A program made the translations under genes and the position numbers. The notes under the pieces were generated by a model. The model was not told the DNA's origin and made no database searches. It saw nothing but the letters and a program-made list of their open reading frames with translations. Shown one piece after another: positions 15,649 through 23,746 of a stretch of DNA of 40,881 nt. How positions within the stretch are numbered: position 1 is the first letter of the stretch; each line of letters begins with the position of its first letter. The stretch covers positions 1 through 40,881 of the forward strand of contig CALIEB010000023.1 of NCBI GenBank assembly GCA_938022205.1. The letters run 5' to 3'. The DNA is from an uncultured Anaerolineae bacterium. Lineage in GTDB: Bacteria > Chloroflexota > Anaerolineae > Aggregatilineales > Phototrophicaceae.

Positions 15649-16817
15649 TTGGCATCCGCCTTGTGCGTGGCGTGTTCGACGGCGGCTAGCGCAAGCAAAA
15701 TCAGCTGCTGCACGCCACTAGCGATTGGCTCAGTTTCGATGTACTCGTCAAGGCGATGGGCGTTGCCGCCGCTGGTGATGCCAATGGTCACGCACGGGCA
15801 GCCGTAATAGAGTGGGATGTTGCCGTCGGTGCTGGCACGTTCCAGCTTGCCGCGCACGCCTACTTCTTCTAGTGCTGCCATTGCCCCCTGTACCAGCGGG
15901 TGGCGTGGGTCAAGGTAGCCGGTTGGGCGTTCGCCTACGGGTTCAGCGTGCCATGTTACGCCCGCTTCTTCGGCTTCTTTGAGCAGCTGCTGCACTTGTG
16001 CGACTAAAAAGTCCAGTTCGTGCTGCGATTCCGAGCGCATGTCCAGCCAAAAGCCTGCCGACGTTGCGATAGCATTGATGGCTTGTCCGCCCTCTATCAT
16101 GCCGATGTTGTAGGTCGTGCGCGGTGAGCTTGGTGTTTTCAGCTGCGTGATGCGTGCCCCCAGCTGAACCACCGCGTGCGTGGCGGAGGGTCGCCCAAAG
16201 TGCAGCCAGCTGTGTCCACCTTCTGTGGTGGCGGTAATGTGTAGCCGATGCACGCCGATGCCCGCGTGGTAAACGTGCCCAAACGCCGAGCCTTCGATGT
16301 TAATCACGGCGTTCACGCGCTCGCGTAGGCGGGCAAATGCCGCGCGCACACCTCTTAAATCGCCTAAGCCCTCCTCACAGCTTGTTGCCACAAACCAGAT
16401 GCCACATGGCGGTGTAACGGCGTGGTCACGCAAAAACTTGAGCAGCGCAAGCATGCCCGCCACGCCCATGCTGTTGTCTCCCAAGCCTACGCCGTAGATG
16501 CGTTCCCCTTCGTGGCGCACGCTTAGGTCGGTGTCGACATCAAACACCGTGTCGGTATGCGCCATCACCATTAAAGTTGTGCTGTTGTCCACGCCTCTAA
16601 GATAGCCGTAGGCGTTCCACTGTGCGTCGATGTCGACCTCGTCAAGCCCGAAGTCTGCGAAAAGCGCGGCAACGTGGCGGGCGCGTGCCTCTTCGGCAAA
16701 CGTGGGCGCGGGGATTTGCTGGATGGCAATACCCGCTTCCAATGTCCACGCCGCCAAATCAGGCAGCAGTTTCTGCCAGTCATAGCCGCGTCTAGCCTCT
16801 TTAACCCAAGTTCTCAT
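15645..16817 (-). CDS. M20 family metallo-hydrolase (peptidase T / carboxypeptidase-like)
   Basis: This 390-residue cytosolic enzyme has the two-metal M20 site: H87 and D89 in AHTDTV, the bridging Asp D114 in GLGDNSMG, the Glu pair E148-E149 in CEEGLGD, an acidic ligand in NIEGSAF, and a late His in GGNAHRLDE. It differs clearly from the M20 enzyme at 2406-3767, being shorter and closer to peptidase-T or aminoacylase-like members. GGGAG lies five bases before the ATG. It sits 14 bases after the GT-C-like gene and is translationally coupled to the zinc-ribbon gene. The substrate is unknown; a small peptide or acylated amino acid is likely. Confidence 0.9.
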   Translation of the reverse strand: MRTWVKEARRGYDWQKLLPDLAAWTLEAGIAIQQIPAPTFAEEARARHVAALFADFGLDEVDIDAQWNAYGYLRGVDNSTTLMVMAHTDTVFDVDTDLSVRHEGERIYGVGLGDNSMGVAGMLALLKFLRDHAVTPPCGIWFVATSCEEGLGDLRGVRAAFARLRERVNAVINIEGSAFGHVYHAGIGVHRLHITATTEGGHSWLHFGRPSATHAVVQLGARITQLKTPSSPRTTYNIGMIEGGQAINAIATSAGFWLDMRSESQHELDFLVAQVQQLLKEAEEAGVTWHAEPVGERPTGYLDPRHPLVQGAMAALEEVGVRGKLERASTDGNIPLYYGCPCVTIGITSGGNAHRLDEYIETEPIASGVQQLILLALAAVEHATHKADAK

Positions 16818-16831
16818 GCTTGCTCCCTTGC

Positions 16832-18787
16832 TTAGTCCAACGTGAAGGTGTAGAGCGTGTGATAGTCCGCGCCGTCGGGCTGCGTCAACCGTGCGAAATC
16901 GTCCAGCGCGTACACGCCTAGCAACACGCGATACACACCCGCAGGCAGGTCGGTCGGCAGCGTCAGTGTGAGCGTGTTACCTATAATCGCATTGTCATTT
17001 GCCTGCCATGCGGTAGCGGGATAGCTGTTCGTGCCAAGCGGCAGGTCGGTTTGTGTTAATGGCGTGCGTTCTTGCGCGCTGACAAGGTGAAGATAAACTT
17101 GATAGGGCTTGGGCAGCGGCGCGCTGACGCGCCAGTAGGGCAGAACCTGCAGGGTCTCGCCGCGCGCGAAAATTGGCGGTTGCGCTTCATGCACGCCTAA
17201 AAATGTCAGCGCGTCACCAAAACGCACGTTTGCCGGCATCGTGATGGGGCGTAGGCTGTATACTTCCATCGGCATACCCAGCCAATCCGCTTCGGGATAA
17301 ACGTCAAAGCGACGCAGCAGTAGTAACTCTTCGCGCAGTGCGGCGTTGTCGTCTGTGTAGAAGGGGTCATCGGGGAAAAGCAGCGCGTAATTGATGTACA
17401 TAGCGCGGAACTCATCAAGCGGGCGTGCTTGCAGGCTCTCACGATACCAGCGCGGCAGCGGTTCAGGGTAACCGCTCCACGTGCTGTCAAAATAGACCCA
17501 CAGCCACGTGGAGTTTTGGGGGATGAGCAACGTGCTGTCCATTGTGGCTTGTCGCGCCCAAGTTATTAGGGCATGCTCGACGCGGGGAAAATTAGGTCCT
17601 GTGAGTTCGAGTAGCGTGCGCGGCATAAAGCTCCCTAGCCACAGCGCGCCGAACAGCAGCAGCACGCTATTTGCCCACTGCTTGCGTTTGAGCAGGCGTG
17701 CCGTGCCTTGCGCCAACCCTGCTAGCCCCCACACCACTAAGCAGACGACCAGCACCGTCATGTGCGCGGTGTAGCGATGTACGCCTTCCCAGCGCAACGT
17801 GTAGACCAACGTAAAGAACACTTGCAAGACAAAGAGTGCGACGCTGTAAAGCATTAGCACGCGCTGCCAACCACGTGCATAGACCCATTGCCAGGCTAAC
17901 CCAATGACAAGCGCGATCATTAAATAGGGCGATGACAGGGCAGCTTGATAGAGCGTAAGTTCAAGCAATTTAGCGTAGGACGCAAGTTGAAAGTTGCCGC
18001 TCCCGCCTTCGAGGAAGGCACGCGGCTCGCGCACGGATAGAATGGGACGCGCGTCGTAAAGCGTGAAAAGCGATAAAGCCGTTAAGCCAATCAGCACGCC
18101 TTGCAGCAGCAACACGCTGCTCCATTTGCGCCAATTTTTGCGCATGAGCCACAACGTCGCGCCCGTGCTAAATCCTAAAAACGGGAAAGCGGAGTATTTG
18201 GCGACCACAGCGAACAGACCCGCTAAGGTTGCCGCAACCGCCCAACGTGGCGATTCTAGCCGCAAAGCGCGCGCTGTTGCCCACAGCGTGAGCGCAACAC
18301 CCATCATAAACCAAGGCTCTGTGAGCGCACTGAAACGTTCTGCCATAATAAATGGCGCGAGCAGCCACGCGAGCGCAGCGAGTAAGCCTGCTAACCTGTT
18401 GTTGGTTTCTTTCAGCGCGAGGAAGAGGAAAATAGCCGTGAGCGCATTGGCTAACACTGTCCACGAGCGTACACGGTTGATGGCATCAATCGCGTGCGAG
18501 TGCGCCCAATCGTCGCGTTCAGCAGCAAGCTGGCGATAAGCTAGGTGATAAAGCCCGAGTATAAGCGGGGGATAACCTGCTAGATGTCGCTCTGAAACTG
18601 GCGTTTTCTTGACTAACCATTCGAAAGATTCGTTGTAGAGCCATGCTTCGTCATGGTCGTTGGTGGCATAGGGGTTGAAGCCCACTGCCGCATAGTGTGC
18701 CGTCAGTGCTAGCGATATTACCACTAATAGCAGCACAACCCAAAGGTTCGATGCTGTGAAAATGGGGCGTAGGACGCGGTAAACCAT
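16832..18787 (-). CDS. Polytopic membrane protein, probable GT-C/PMT-like glycosyltransferase
   Basis: This 651-residue protein has about eleven membrane segments in its first 430 residues and a soluble, probably beta-rich C-terminal domain of about 200 residues. The first outer loop has an acidic cluster (D44, D46, E47 in NDHDEAW), matching the catalytic loop of PMT/GT39-type enzymes. A GYPPLILGLYHLAY segment follows. AAAGGA lies seven bases before the ATG, and a TGT-TATAGC extended -10 can be read on the minus strand at 18822-18830. It is the first gene of an operon with the M20 hydrolase and the zinc ribbon. The donor is likely a polyprenyl-phosphate sugar if the family call is right. Confidence 0.78.
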   Translation of the reverse strand: MVYRVLRPIFTASNLWVVLLLVVISLALTAHYAAVGFNPYATNDHDEAWLYNESFEWLVKKTPVSERHLAGYPPLILGLYHLAYRQLAAERDDWAHSHAIDAINRVRSWTVLANALTAIFLFLALKETNNRLAGLLAALAWLLAPFIMAERFSALTEPWFMMGVALTLWATARALRLESPRWAVAATLAGLFAVVAKYSAFPFLGFSTGATLWLMRKNWRKWSSVLLLQGVLIGLTALSLFTLYDARPILSVREPRAFLEGGSGNFQLASYAKLLELTLYQAALSSPYLMIALVIGLAWQWVYARGWQRVLMLYSVALFVLQVFFTLVYTLRWEGVHRYTAHMTVLVVCLVVWGLAGLAQGTARLLKRKQWANSVLLLFGALWLGSFMPRTLLELTGPNFPRVEHALITWARQATMDSTLLIPQNSTWLWVYFDSTWSGYPEPLPRWYRESLQARPLDEFRAMYINYALLFPDDPFYTDDNAALREELLLLRRFDVYPEADWLGMPMEVYSLRPITMPANVRFGDALTFLGVHEAQPPIFARGETLQVLPYWRVSAPLPKPYQVYLHLVSAQERTPLTQTDLPLGTNSYPATAWQANDNAIIGNTLTLTLPTDLPAGVYRVLLGVYALDDFARLTQPDGADYHTLYTFTLD

Positions 18788-18934
18788 GATGATTCCTTTG
18801 CAGGGACAACACGTCGCTATGCTATAACACGCTTTTCTGTTTCGCTACGGAGATTTTTGCGTGGGGTTACTTGCGGGGCGACGCGCTATCTGCGGATAAT
18901 GCGCGTCGTGGGCTATTGCTTTGCGATGTTACAT

Positions 18935-18963
18935 AAAAAAGCCTACTGGTGTCGTAGGCTTTT
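18935..18963 (-). terminator. Intrinsic terminator of rpsT
   Basis: On the minus strand AGCCTAC and GTAGGCT form a seven-pair stem with a seven-base loop, followed by six T. It lies seven bases after the rpsT stop codon. Confidence 0.9.
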
Positions 18964-18969
18964 GCGGTC

Positions 18970-19242
18970 TTAGACGTTCTTCTTCAGCGCGGCGAGCTGC
19001 TTCATGAGGCGGCTCTTGCGACGGGCAGCGTTGCGCTTGTGGATAATGCCACGACTGGCTGCCATGTCGAGGTCGCGCACGGCACGCACGGTAGCTTGCT
19101 CTGCGGCGGTGATTTCGCCCTTGCCGATGGCTTTGCGTGCTGCCTTGACTAGCGTGCGCGCACGGTTGCGGTAGGTACGGTTGTAAACGCGCCGCTTTTC
19201 GTTTTGGCGATTGCGTTTGATTTGAGATGCGTTGTTTGCCAT
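18970..19242 (-). CDS. rpsT: 30S ribosomal protein S20
   Basis: This 90-residue, strongly basic protein has the S20 pattern: the N-terminal MANNASQIKRNRQNEKRR, the AARKAIGKGE segment and the IHKRNAARRKSRL block near residues 67-79. S20 binds 16S rRNA and is needed for small-subunit assembly. The length matches the family. AGAAGG lies two to three bases before the ATG, and a 7-bp hairpin (19254-19273) lies directly upstream in the leader. The gene is monocistronic, with its own promoter and terminator. Confidence 0.98.
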   Translation of the reverse strand: MANNASQIKRNRQNEKRRVYNRTYRNRARTLVKAARKAIGKGEITAAEQATVRAVRDLDMAASRGIIHKRNAARRKSRLMKQLAALKKNV

Positions 19243-19253
19243 AGCCTTCTATG

Positions 19254-19273
19254 TTGGCGCACCCGCGCGCCAA
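19254..19273 (-). promoter_or_regulatory. Leader hairpin upstream of rpsT
   Basis: TTGGCGC and GCGCCAA form a perfect seven-pair stem with a six-base loop. It ends only a few bases before the rpsT ribosome site, so it could affect translation or serve as an S20 autoregulation site. The latter is inference. Confidence 0.5.
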
Positions 19274-19315
19274 GTCCCTTTCTGTACTCGTTAAGCCCAA
19301 CAGTAGTAGGTCGAT

Positions 19316-19345
19316 ATTGTAACAAAAATGAGTCGGCTATGTCTA
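19316..19345 (-). promoter_or_regulatory. Sigma70 promoter of rpsT
   Basis: Read on the minus strand, TAGACA (19345-19340) and TACAAT (19321-19316) are separated by 18 bases. Transcription would begin near 19308, giving a leader of about 65 bases. Confidence 0.6.
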
Positions 19346-19502
19346 GGATGGGGTTTGGAAGGCAGCGTCTTACGGGTATAGAGGCGCGCGTTTTTTCGGC
19401 AGTTGTGTGCTGCTTTTGCAACGCTGCCAAAACGCCTATCGCAGACGCACGCGCTTTGGCATACAATGCGCGCTTGTTATCGTGTCAAGGAGGCAAAACG
19501 CA

Positions 19503-20978
19503 GTGAACAATGCCTATCGTTTCAAACTGCTGCTCGTGTTGGTGGGCGCGTGCTTTGTAACGGCAATCGTGTCTTACGCGCTGATAAGCCCGACGATGCG
19601 CATGATAGCCGACGACTTTTGCCTTACTTACGACATCCAAAGCTCGGGCGTGTTGGGGAATGTCGTTAAACAGTACACCCTTTGGTCAGGACATTATACC
19701 GACGTTTTCCTAAAAGGCGTTGCCTATGAAACGCTAGGCTTGTCGGCGCATATGGTGATGCCGCTGGTGCTTTATGGCATATGGTGGGCGGGCAGTGTCG
19801 CCTTGCTTGCGCTGCTAGCGCGTTGGCTAGGCTGGCAGCACCCCAGTGCCTTAGGCGCGCTGCTAGGCACTTTCTACGTCTTCATGGTGTTGCACACGAT
19901 ACCGACGCGCTCGGTGATTTACTGGCTCAACGCGATTATGCCTTACGTTGCGCCGATTGCAGGCTTTACGGTGCTGACTGCTTTTTGGCTGGTGGCGATA
20001 TCTCAGCCTAAGCGTTTGTGGGTGAAAGCACTGCTGTTAGGCGTTGGGATGTTTGTGTTAGGCGGCATGCACGTCATGTTCATTCCGTTGGCACTTGGAA
20101 CTTGGATAGCGGTGCTGCTGCTCGGTGTGCGGCTCTTGCCAGCGGCGTATCGTCTTGCTTGTCGTTGGGCAACTGGGGGAGCTGTTGCCGGCACGTTGGT
20201 GGCTGCGTTCATTAGTTTTAGCGCGCCGGGCAATTGGCGACGGTTCTCTGCGACAACGGATAGCAACACCGGCGGTTTGGGCGAATTGCTGCTGTTGGCG
20301 TTGGAGTCTGTGTTTAAGTTTTGGCTCAATCCTTTTGTGCTGGTTAATCTCGTGCTGTTCGTGGGGATAAGTGCAGGTGTGGTCGTGTTATGGTATCAAC
20401 TTGGCATGGGTGACCGTGACGCGAGCCTTGCGCGTTGGCTACAGCGTTATCGCTGGCAAGTCAGCGCGGTTATGGGCGTATGGGTGTTGGGCTATGCAGG
20501 GGTAGCGGTTGCCTTTCCTGCGCTTGGCTCGGGCGATGTGTCGCTGCGCGTGTTGATTTACGCGCGTGCGGCGCAGCTGGCAGCCGCGCTCGCATTAGGC
20601 GTTGTGTGGGGGATAAGCCTTGTTGATGCGGCAAGCACGCCCAAGCGAATCTATGCCGTGCTGGCGTTTGTTGTGCTAGCATCGTTTGTGCTTAGTGCCT
20701 ATCGCGTGGTCGATAACGTACGCCTGCTGCCTGACCATCAGGTGTGGGCGGCGGCGTGGGACGCGCGCCATGCAGCTCTGCTGGCGTTGTCAGAGGCGGG
20801 GACGCAGCGTGCTGAAGTCGCCTTGTTCCCTAAACTGCTGCCTAAGTTCTTGGGACCTAGCACAGACGACATGCTTACAGAGTGGACACGCAGCTGCATG
20901 CAGCGTTTTTATGGCATTGCTGAACTTATTCCCGTGACGGAGCTGCCGAACGGTGCAGCTGCTAGGGCGACGGACTAG
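19503..20978 (+). CDS. Polytopic membrane protein, DUF6056/GT-C-like
   Basis: This 491-residue membrane protein has about ten to eleven hydrophobic segments. The GTG at 19503 is chosen because a strong AAGGAGG lies nine bases upstream (19487-19493); longer in-frame starts lack one. After the first segment comes an Asp pair (D37-D38 in MIADDFCLTYD) and WSGHYTD (61-67), which recalls DUF6056-like and GtrII-like membrane glycosyltransferases. The function is inferred. It has a single-gene setting between divergent rpsT and the convergent TPR gene. Its TAG stop shares the palindrome CTAG with the TAG stop of the convergent gene, so the two coding regions overlap by four bases. Confidence 0.78.
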   Translation: MNNAYRFKLLLVLVGACFVTAIVSYALISPTMRMIADDFCLTYDIQSSGVLGNVVKQYTLWSGHYTDVFLKGVAYETLGLSAHMVMPLVLYGIWWAGSVALLALLARWLGWQHPSALGALLGTFYVFMVLHTIPTRSVIYWLNAIMPYVAPIAGFTVLTAFWLVAISQPKRLWVKALLLGVGMFVLGGMHVMFIPLALGTWIAVLLLGVRLLPAAYRLACRWATGGAVAGTLVAAFISFSAPGNWRRFSATTDSNTGGLGELLLLALESVFKFWLNPFVLVNLVLFVGISAGVVVLWYQLGMGDRDASLARWLQRYRWQVSAVMGVWVLGYAGVAVAFPALGSGDVSLRVLIYARAAQLAAALALGVVWGISLVDAASTPKRIYAVLAFVVLASFVLSAYRVVDNVRLLPDHQVWAAAWDARHAALLALSEAGTQRAEVALFPKLLPKFLGPSTDDMLTEWTRSCMQRFYGIAELIPVTELPNGAAARATD

Positions 20979-22000
20979 CCTGCGAGCTTGCTGACAATTA
21001 GCCCAAGTCCGGCGACGCTGCACAACAGCCCGACACCGAGCATCGCTAGCGCGGCGGGCGAATAACGTTCGTCCAAACCGGGCAGCAGCCCCTCCTTAAT
21101 GGTGCTGGGGATGCGCGCAAACAGCTCTTCGATGCTCATGTCTTCCGGATTGGGCGCACTTACGCCGCCAAACAAGCTGTCAATGTCGGTATCTTTGACT
21201 GTGGCTAATAAGTCATCGAAGTTGCTGCTCGTCTCGCCAAAAATGTCGTTGTCAACAGCAATGGCGGGCGTACCAAACGGGTCGTCTCCAAATGGGTTGT
21301 CGTTAAAGGGTTCACTGCCAAAGGGCGAACTGGCAGGGGGAGCGTCGTAAACAGGCGGTACAGATGTCGTTGGCGCAACGGGAGGCTTGTTGAAAAACTC
21401 GTCATCGTCGCCAAATGTGATGTCGCTGCCAAACACCGACGTGGCACTGTCGAACGCGCTTGGCGTGCTAGGTATTGTGCTGCTGCTGCTCGACGTGCCG
21501 ATGTTGAGCCTGTCCATCCATGCGTCGTAGTCCACGTCGTCAACCGCGCCCTGAAAATTTGCGCTCGCGCTGCTCGTGGCGATGATGTCGCGGCTACTGG
21601 TTGGAGGCGGGGGCGTGCTGCTTCGTCCACCCGGCGCGCTAAAATCGACATCGCCAAATAGGTCGTCTGTGCCAACGGTGAACGCCGGCGTAGAGGGCAA
21701 TACGCTGTCGGTAAAGGGCGAGGCACTGCTGGTAGTTGGTGGAGGAGGACTTGGCGAAAATCCCAACGCTTTCAAGCCTGCTTTGGCTTTTTCGTTGTTG
21801 GGATTGATAATCAACACGTTGTCTAGGCAGGTACGTTGCTCTTCTGGCGTGTCAACCACTGCGCTCAACCACAGCCAGGCATTTTCGTTGTACTCGTCAA
21901 GGTCGACCGCTCTTTCCAACAGCGTGCGCGCATCCTGCTTTTTGCCGGCGCGGATGGCTTCCACAGCGGCGCGAATCATCGCATCCACATTAGCGGGCAT
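20975..22000 (-). CDS. TPR-repeat protein with acidic linker and C-terminal membrane anchor
   Basis: This 341-residue protein begins with one to two tetratricopeptide-like repeats (about residues 5-75, with AGKKQDARTLLERAVDLD and ENAWLWLSAV). A long low-complexity region rich in Ser, Thr, Pro, Asp and Phe follows (about 80-290). It contains many short phenylalanine-aspartate or glycine-phenylalanine patches. One C-terminal membrane segment (about 318-338) ends the chain, so it is probably tail-anchored with the TPR in the cytosol. The ATG at 22000 is preferred because GGGGAG lies about ten bases upstream; an in-frame ATG at 22018 would include that site. Such TPR-linker proteins are common in Chloroflexota; the partner is unknown. 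Confidence 0.75.
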   Translation of the reverse strand: MPANVDAMIRAAVEAIRAGKKQDARTLLERAVDLDEYNENAWLWLSAVVDTPEEQRTCLDNVLIINPNNEKAKAGLKALGFSPSPPPPTTSSASPFTDSVLPSTPAFTVGTDDLFGDVDFSAPGGRSSTPPPPTSSRDIIATSSASANFQGAVDDVDYDAWMDRLNIGTSSSSSTIPSTPSAFDSATSVFGSDITFGDDDEFFNKPPVAPTTSVPPVYDAPPASSPFGSEPFNDNPFGDDPFGTPAIAVDNDIFGETSSNFDDLLATVKDTDIDSLFGGVSAPNPEDMSIEELFARIPSTIKEGLLPGLDERYSPAALAMLGVGLLCSVAGLGLIVSKLAG

Positions 22001-22035
22001 TGGCGTTTCTCCCCACACTATTGCTATTGGCTTTC

Positions 22036-22044
22036 ATTATAGCA
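22036..22044 (-). promoter_or_regulatory. Extended -10 promoter of the TPR gene
   Basis: On the minus strand TGC directly precedes a perfect TATAAT (22041-22036). No good -35 is visible, as expected for an extended -10 promoter. The leader would be about 30 bases. Confidence 0.6.
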
Positions 22045-22092
22045 CGAGTGCGGCGAGTATGTGCTTGCGAATGTAGCGTGCTTTTTGTGTGT

Positions 22093-22143
22093 GATGCTAT
22101 CCGTAGCATATGTGGCTTTTTATGACAATAATTGCCATAAAAA
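22093..22143. repeat. Two inverted repeats upstream of the UgpB-like operon
   Basis: The first is ATGCTA-TCCG-TAGCAT (22094-22109). The second spans 22117-22143, centred on A22130, with arms TTTTTATGnCAAT / ATTGnCATAAAAA and a single mismatched pair. The second has operator-like symmetry and lies about 20 bases before the candidate -35 of the sugar-transporter operon. Both are in the gap between the TPR gene and that operon. Confidence 0.6.
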
Positions 22144-22161
22144 ATAGCAAAAACGGCAAAA

Positions 22162-22190
22162 TTGTGCAATAAGCCCAAAAATGCGATAAC
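22162..22190 (+). promoter_or_regulatory. Candidate promoter of the UgpB-like operon
   Basis: TTGTGC (22162-22167) and GATAAC (22185-22190) are separated by 17 bases, with TGC before the -10. The leader would be about 100 bases and contains two small stem-loops, CTAAG...CTTAG and AGTAG-TGCG-CTACT. No known riboswitch matches the leader. Confidence 0.5.
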
Positions 22191-22300
22191 TAAGGCTTAA
22201 CAATTCCCCTGTGCTGTCTTAAAGATGACGCTCTAAGATAGCGACCTTAGTAGTGCGCTACTTACCTCAAAGACACTCGTATAACCTATTGGAGGAAGAG

Positions 22301-23656
22301 ATGATTCGTAAAAGCATGTTGCTGTTGCTAGCGTTGGCGTTCAGTGTTATCGCTGTTGCGCCCGCGTTAGCGCAAAATCCCATTGAAGTGAAAGTCTGGA
22401 TTGCGTTTACCGACGGTCGTTTGGACTGGGCGCGCGAGAAAGCTGCCGCGTTCAACCAGCAGTTCCCGCAGTACAACGTTATTATCGAAGGTTATGACAA
22501 CTACGAAACGCTCTTTGCTTCAACCGCGCTGGCGTTTGAAAACAACACCCAACCTTCAGTCGTACAGTACTTCGAAGCTGCTACGCAGAACGCGCTGGAC
22601 GCTAAAACCGCTAGCGGCGAACCTCAATTCAAGCCCATCTTTGAGGCTTTGGCTGGGCGCGAAGAAGTGAACGGCATCCGCGCTGACTTCGATGACATTG
22701 TGCCTGCCGTGCGCAACTACTACACCATTGATGGGCAATTTGCTTCCATGCCTTGGAACACGTCTTCGGCGATTATGTTCAGCAACGCCAACATGCTTGA
22801 AGCCGCTGGCGTGGAGAGCATTCCCGACACGTGGGCGGGCATTGAGGAAGCCTGCGCCAAGATTATGGCTATGGAAAACGCTCCCGCGCACTGCATTACT
22901 TGGCCCAATCACGGCTGGTTCTTTGAACAATCGGTGGCGCAGCAAGGTGCTGAGCTGGTGAACAACGGCAACGGTCGTCAGGCGCGCGCAACGGAAACCT
23001 TCATCGCCAGCGATGCCGCTATTGCCTTTGTGTCTTGGTGGAAGAGCATGCAAGACAAGGGCTACTATGTCTACACCGGCGCACAGCGCGACTGGACTGG
23101 CACGTACAATGCCTTCATCGCTCAGAACGTCGCCTTCCTGATTTACAGCAGCAGCGACACCACGCTCATCACCAAAGATGCCCGCGAGGCAGGCTTTGAG
23201 GCAGTTGCTAGCTTCATGCCGCACAACGGCGACGTGGAATATGTCGGCAACCTCATCGGTGGCGCGACGTTGTGGCTGACCAACGGCTTGTCGAAAGAGG
23301 CTGAGGATGCTGCGCTGACCTTCCTGCTGTGGTTCTCCAACACCGAAAACGCGGCGGAATGGCATCAAGTGACGGGCTACATTCCGATTCGCACCAGCGC
23401 GGTGGAACTGCTGGAAGCGCAAGGCTGGTATGAAGAAAATCCCAACAGCCGCGTGGCGAGCGCGCAACTTGCGGCTGCCAAGCCCTCTTCGGCGACGGCT
23501 GGCGCGTTGGTGGGCGGCTTCCCTGCCATTCGCAACGTCGTGACGACCGCCATTGAGAACATCTTGGTGAACAACGCCGATGTTGTGGAAACGCTCAAGG
23601 CTGCGCAACAGGATGCCAACCGTATTCTCGAAGAATACAACTTGCTCAACGGCTAG
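22301..23656 (+). CDS. UgpB-like extracellular solute-binding protein (ABC importer)
   Basis: This 451-residue family-1 binding protein has a signal sequence (about residues 3-24, ending APALAQ). No lipobox Cys is visible. Hallmarks of the UgpB group are present: WIAFTDGRLDWA early, an FASMPWNTSSAIMFSN segment with the following DTWAGIEEACAKI, and GGATLWLTNG. UgpB binds glycerol-3-phosphate or glycerophosphodiesters; the wider family binds sugars and maltodextrins, so the ligand is not fixed. The ATG at 22301 follows GGAGGAAGAG closely; an earlier in-frame ATG at 22253 would put the signal sequence too far inside. The gene heads an operon with two permeases, and a terminator lies between it and them. 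Confidence 0.9.
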   Translation: MIRKSMLLLLALAFSVIAVAPALAQNPIEVKVWIAFTDGRLDWAREKAAAFNQQFPQYNVIIEGYDNYETLFASTALAFENNTQPSVVQYFEAATQNALDAKTASGEPQFKPIFEALAGREEVNGIRADFDDIVPAVRNYYTIDGQFASMPWNTSSAIMFSNANMLEAAGVESIPDTWAGIEEACAKIMAMENAPAHCITWPNHGWFFEQSVAQQGAELVNNGNGRQARATETFIASDAAIAFVSWWKSMQDKGYYVYTGAQRDWTGTYNAFIAQNVAFLIYSSSDTTLITKDAREAGFEAVASFMPHNGDVEYVGNLIGGATLWLTNGLSKEAEDAALTFLLWFSNTENAAEWHQVTGYIPIRTSAVELLEAQGWYEENPNSRVASAQLAAAKPSSATAGALVGGFPAIRNVVTTAIENILVNNADVVETLKAAQQDANRILEEYNLLNG

Positions 23657-23696
23657 TTATCGTGTTGTAAAGCTCAACCACTAAGGCATTTTTGTG

Positions 23697-23724
23697 AGGG
23701 CGAGGCGCGAGTTTCGCCCTTTTT
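23697..23724 (+). terminator. Terminator between binding-protein and permease genes
   Basis: AGGGCGA (23697-23703) pairs with TCGCCCT (23714-23720), followed by TTTTT. Partial readthrough would let the two permease genes be expressed at a lower level than the binding protein. Confidence 0.8.
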
Positions 23725-23746
23725 GGCTTAAAGAGGAAGAGAGCCT

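Noticed and set aside
22197..22300. Riboswitch in the leader of the UgpB-like operon
   Set aside because: Two small stem-loops are present, but no conserved core of a known riboswitch class can be recognised.
22556..23608. 350-codon open frame antisense to the UgpB-like gene
   Set aside because: The composition is typical of a shadow frame, and the opposite strand encodes a clear family member. The same applies to 26405-27259 and 37945-38598.
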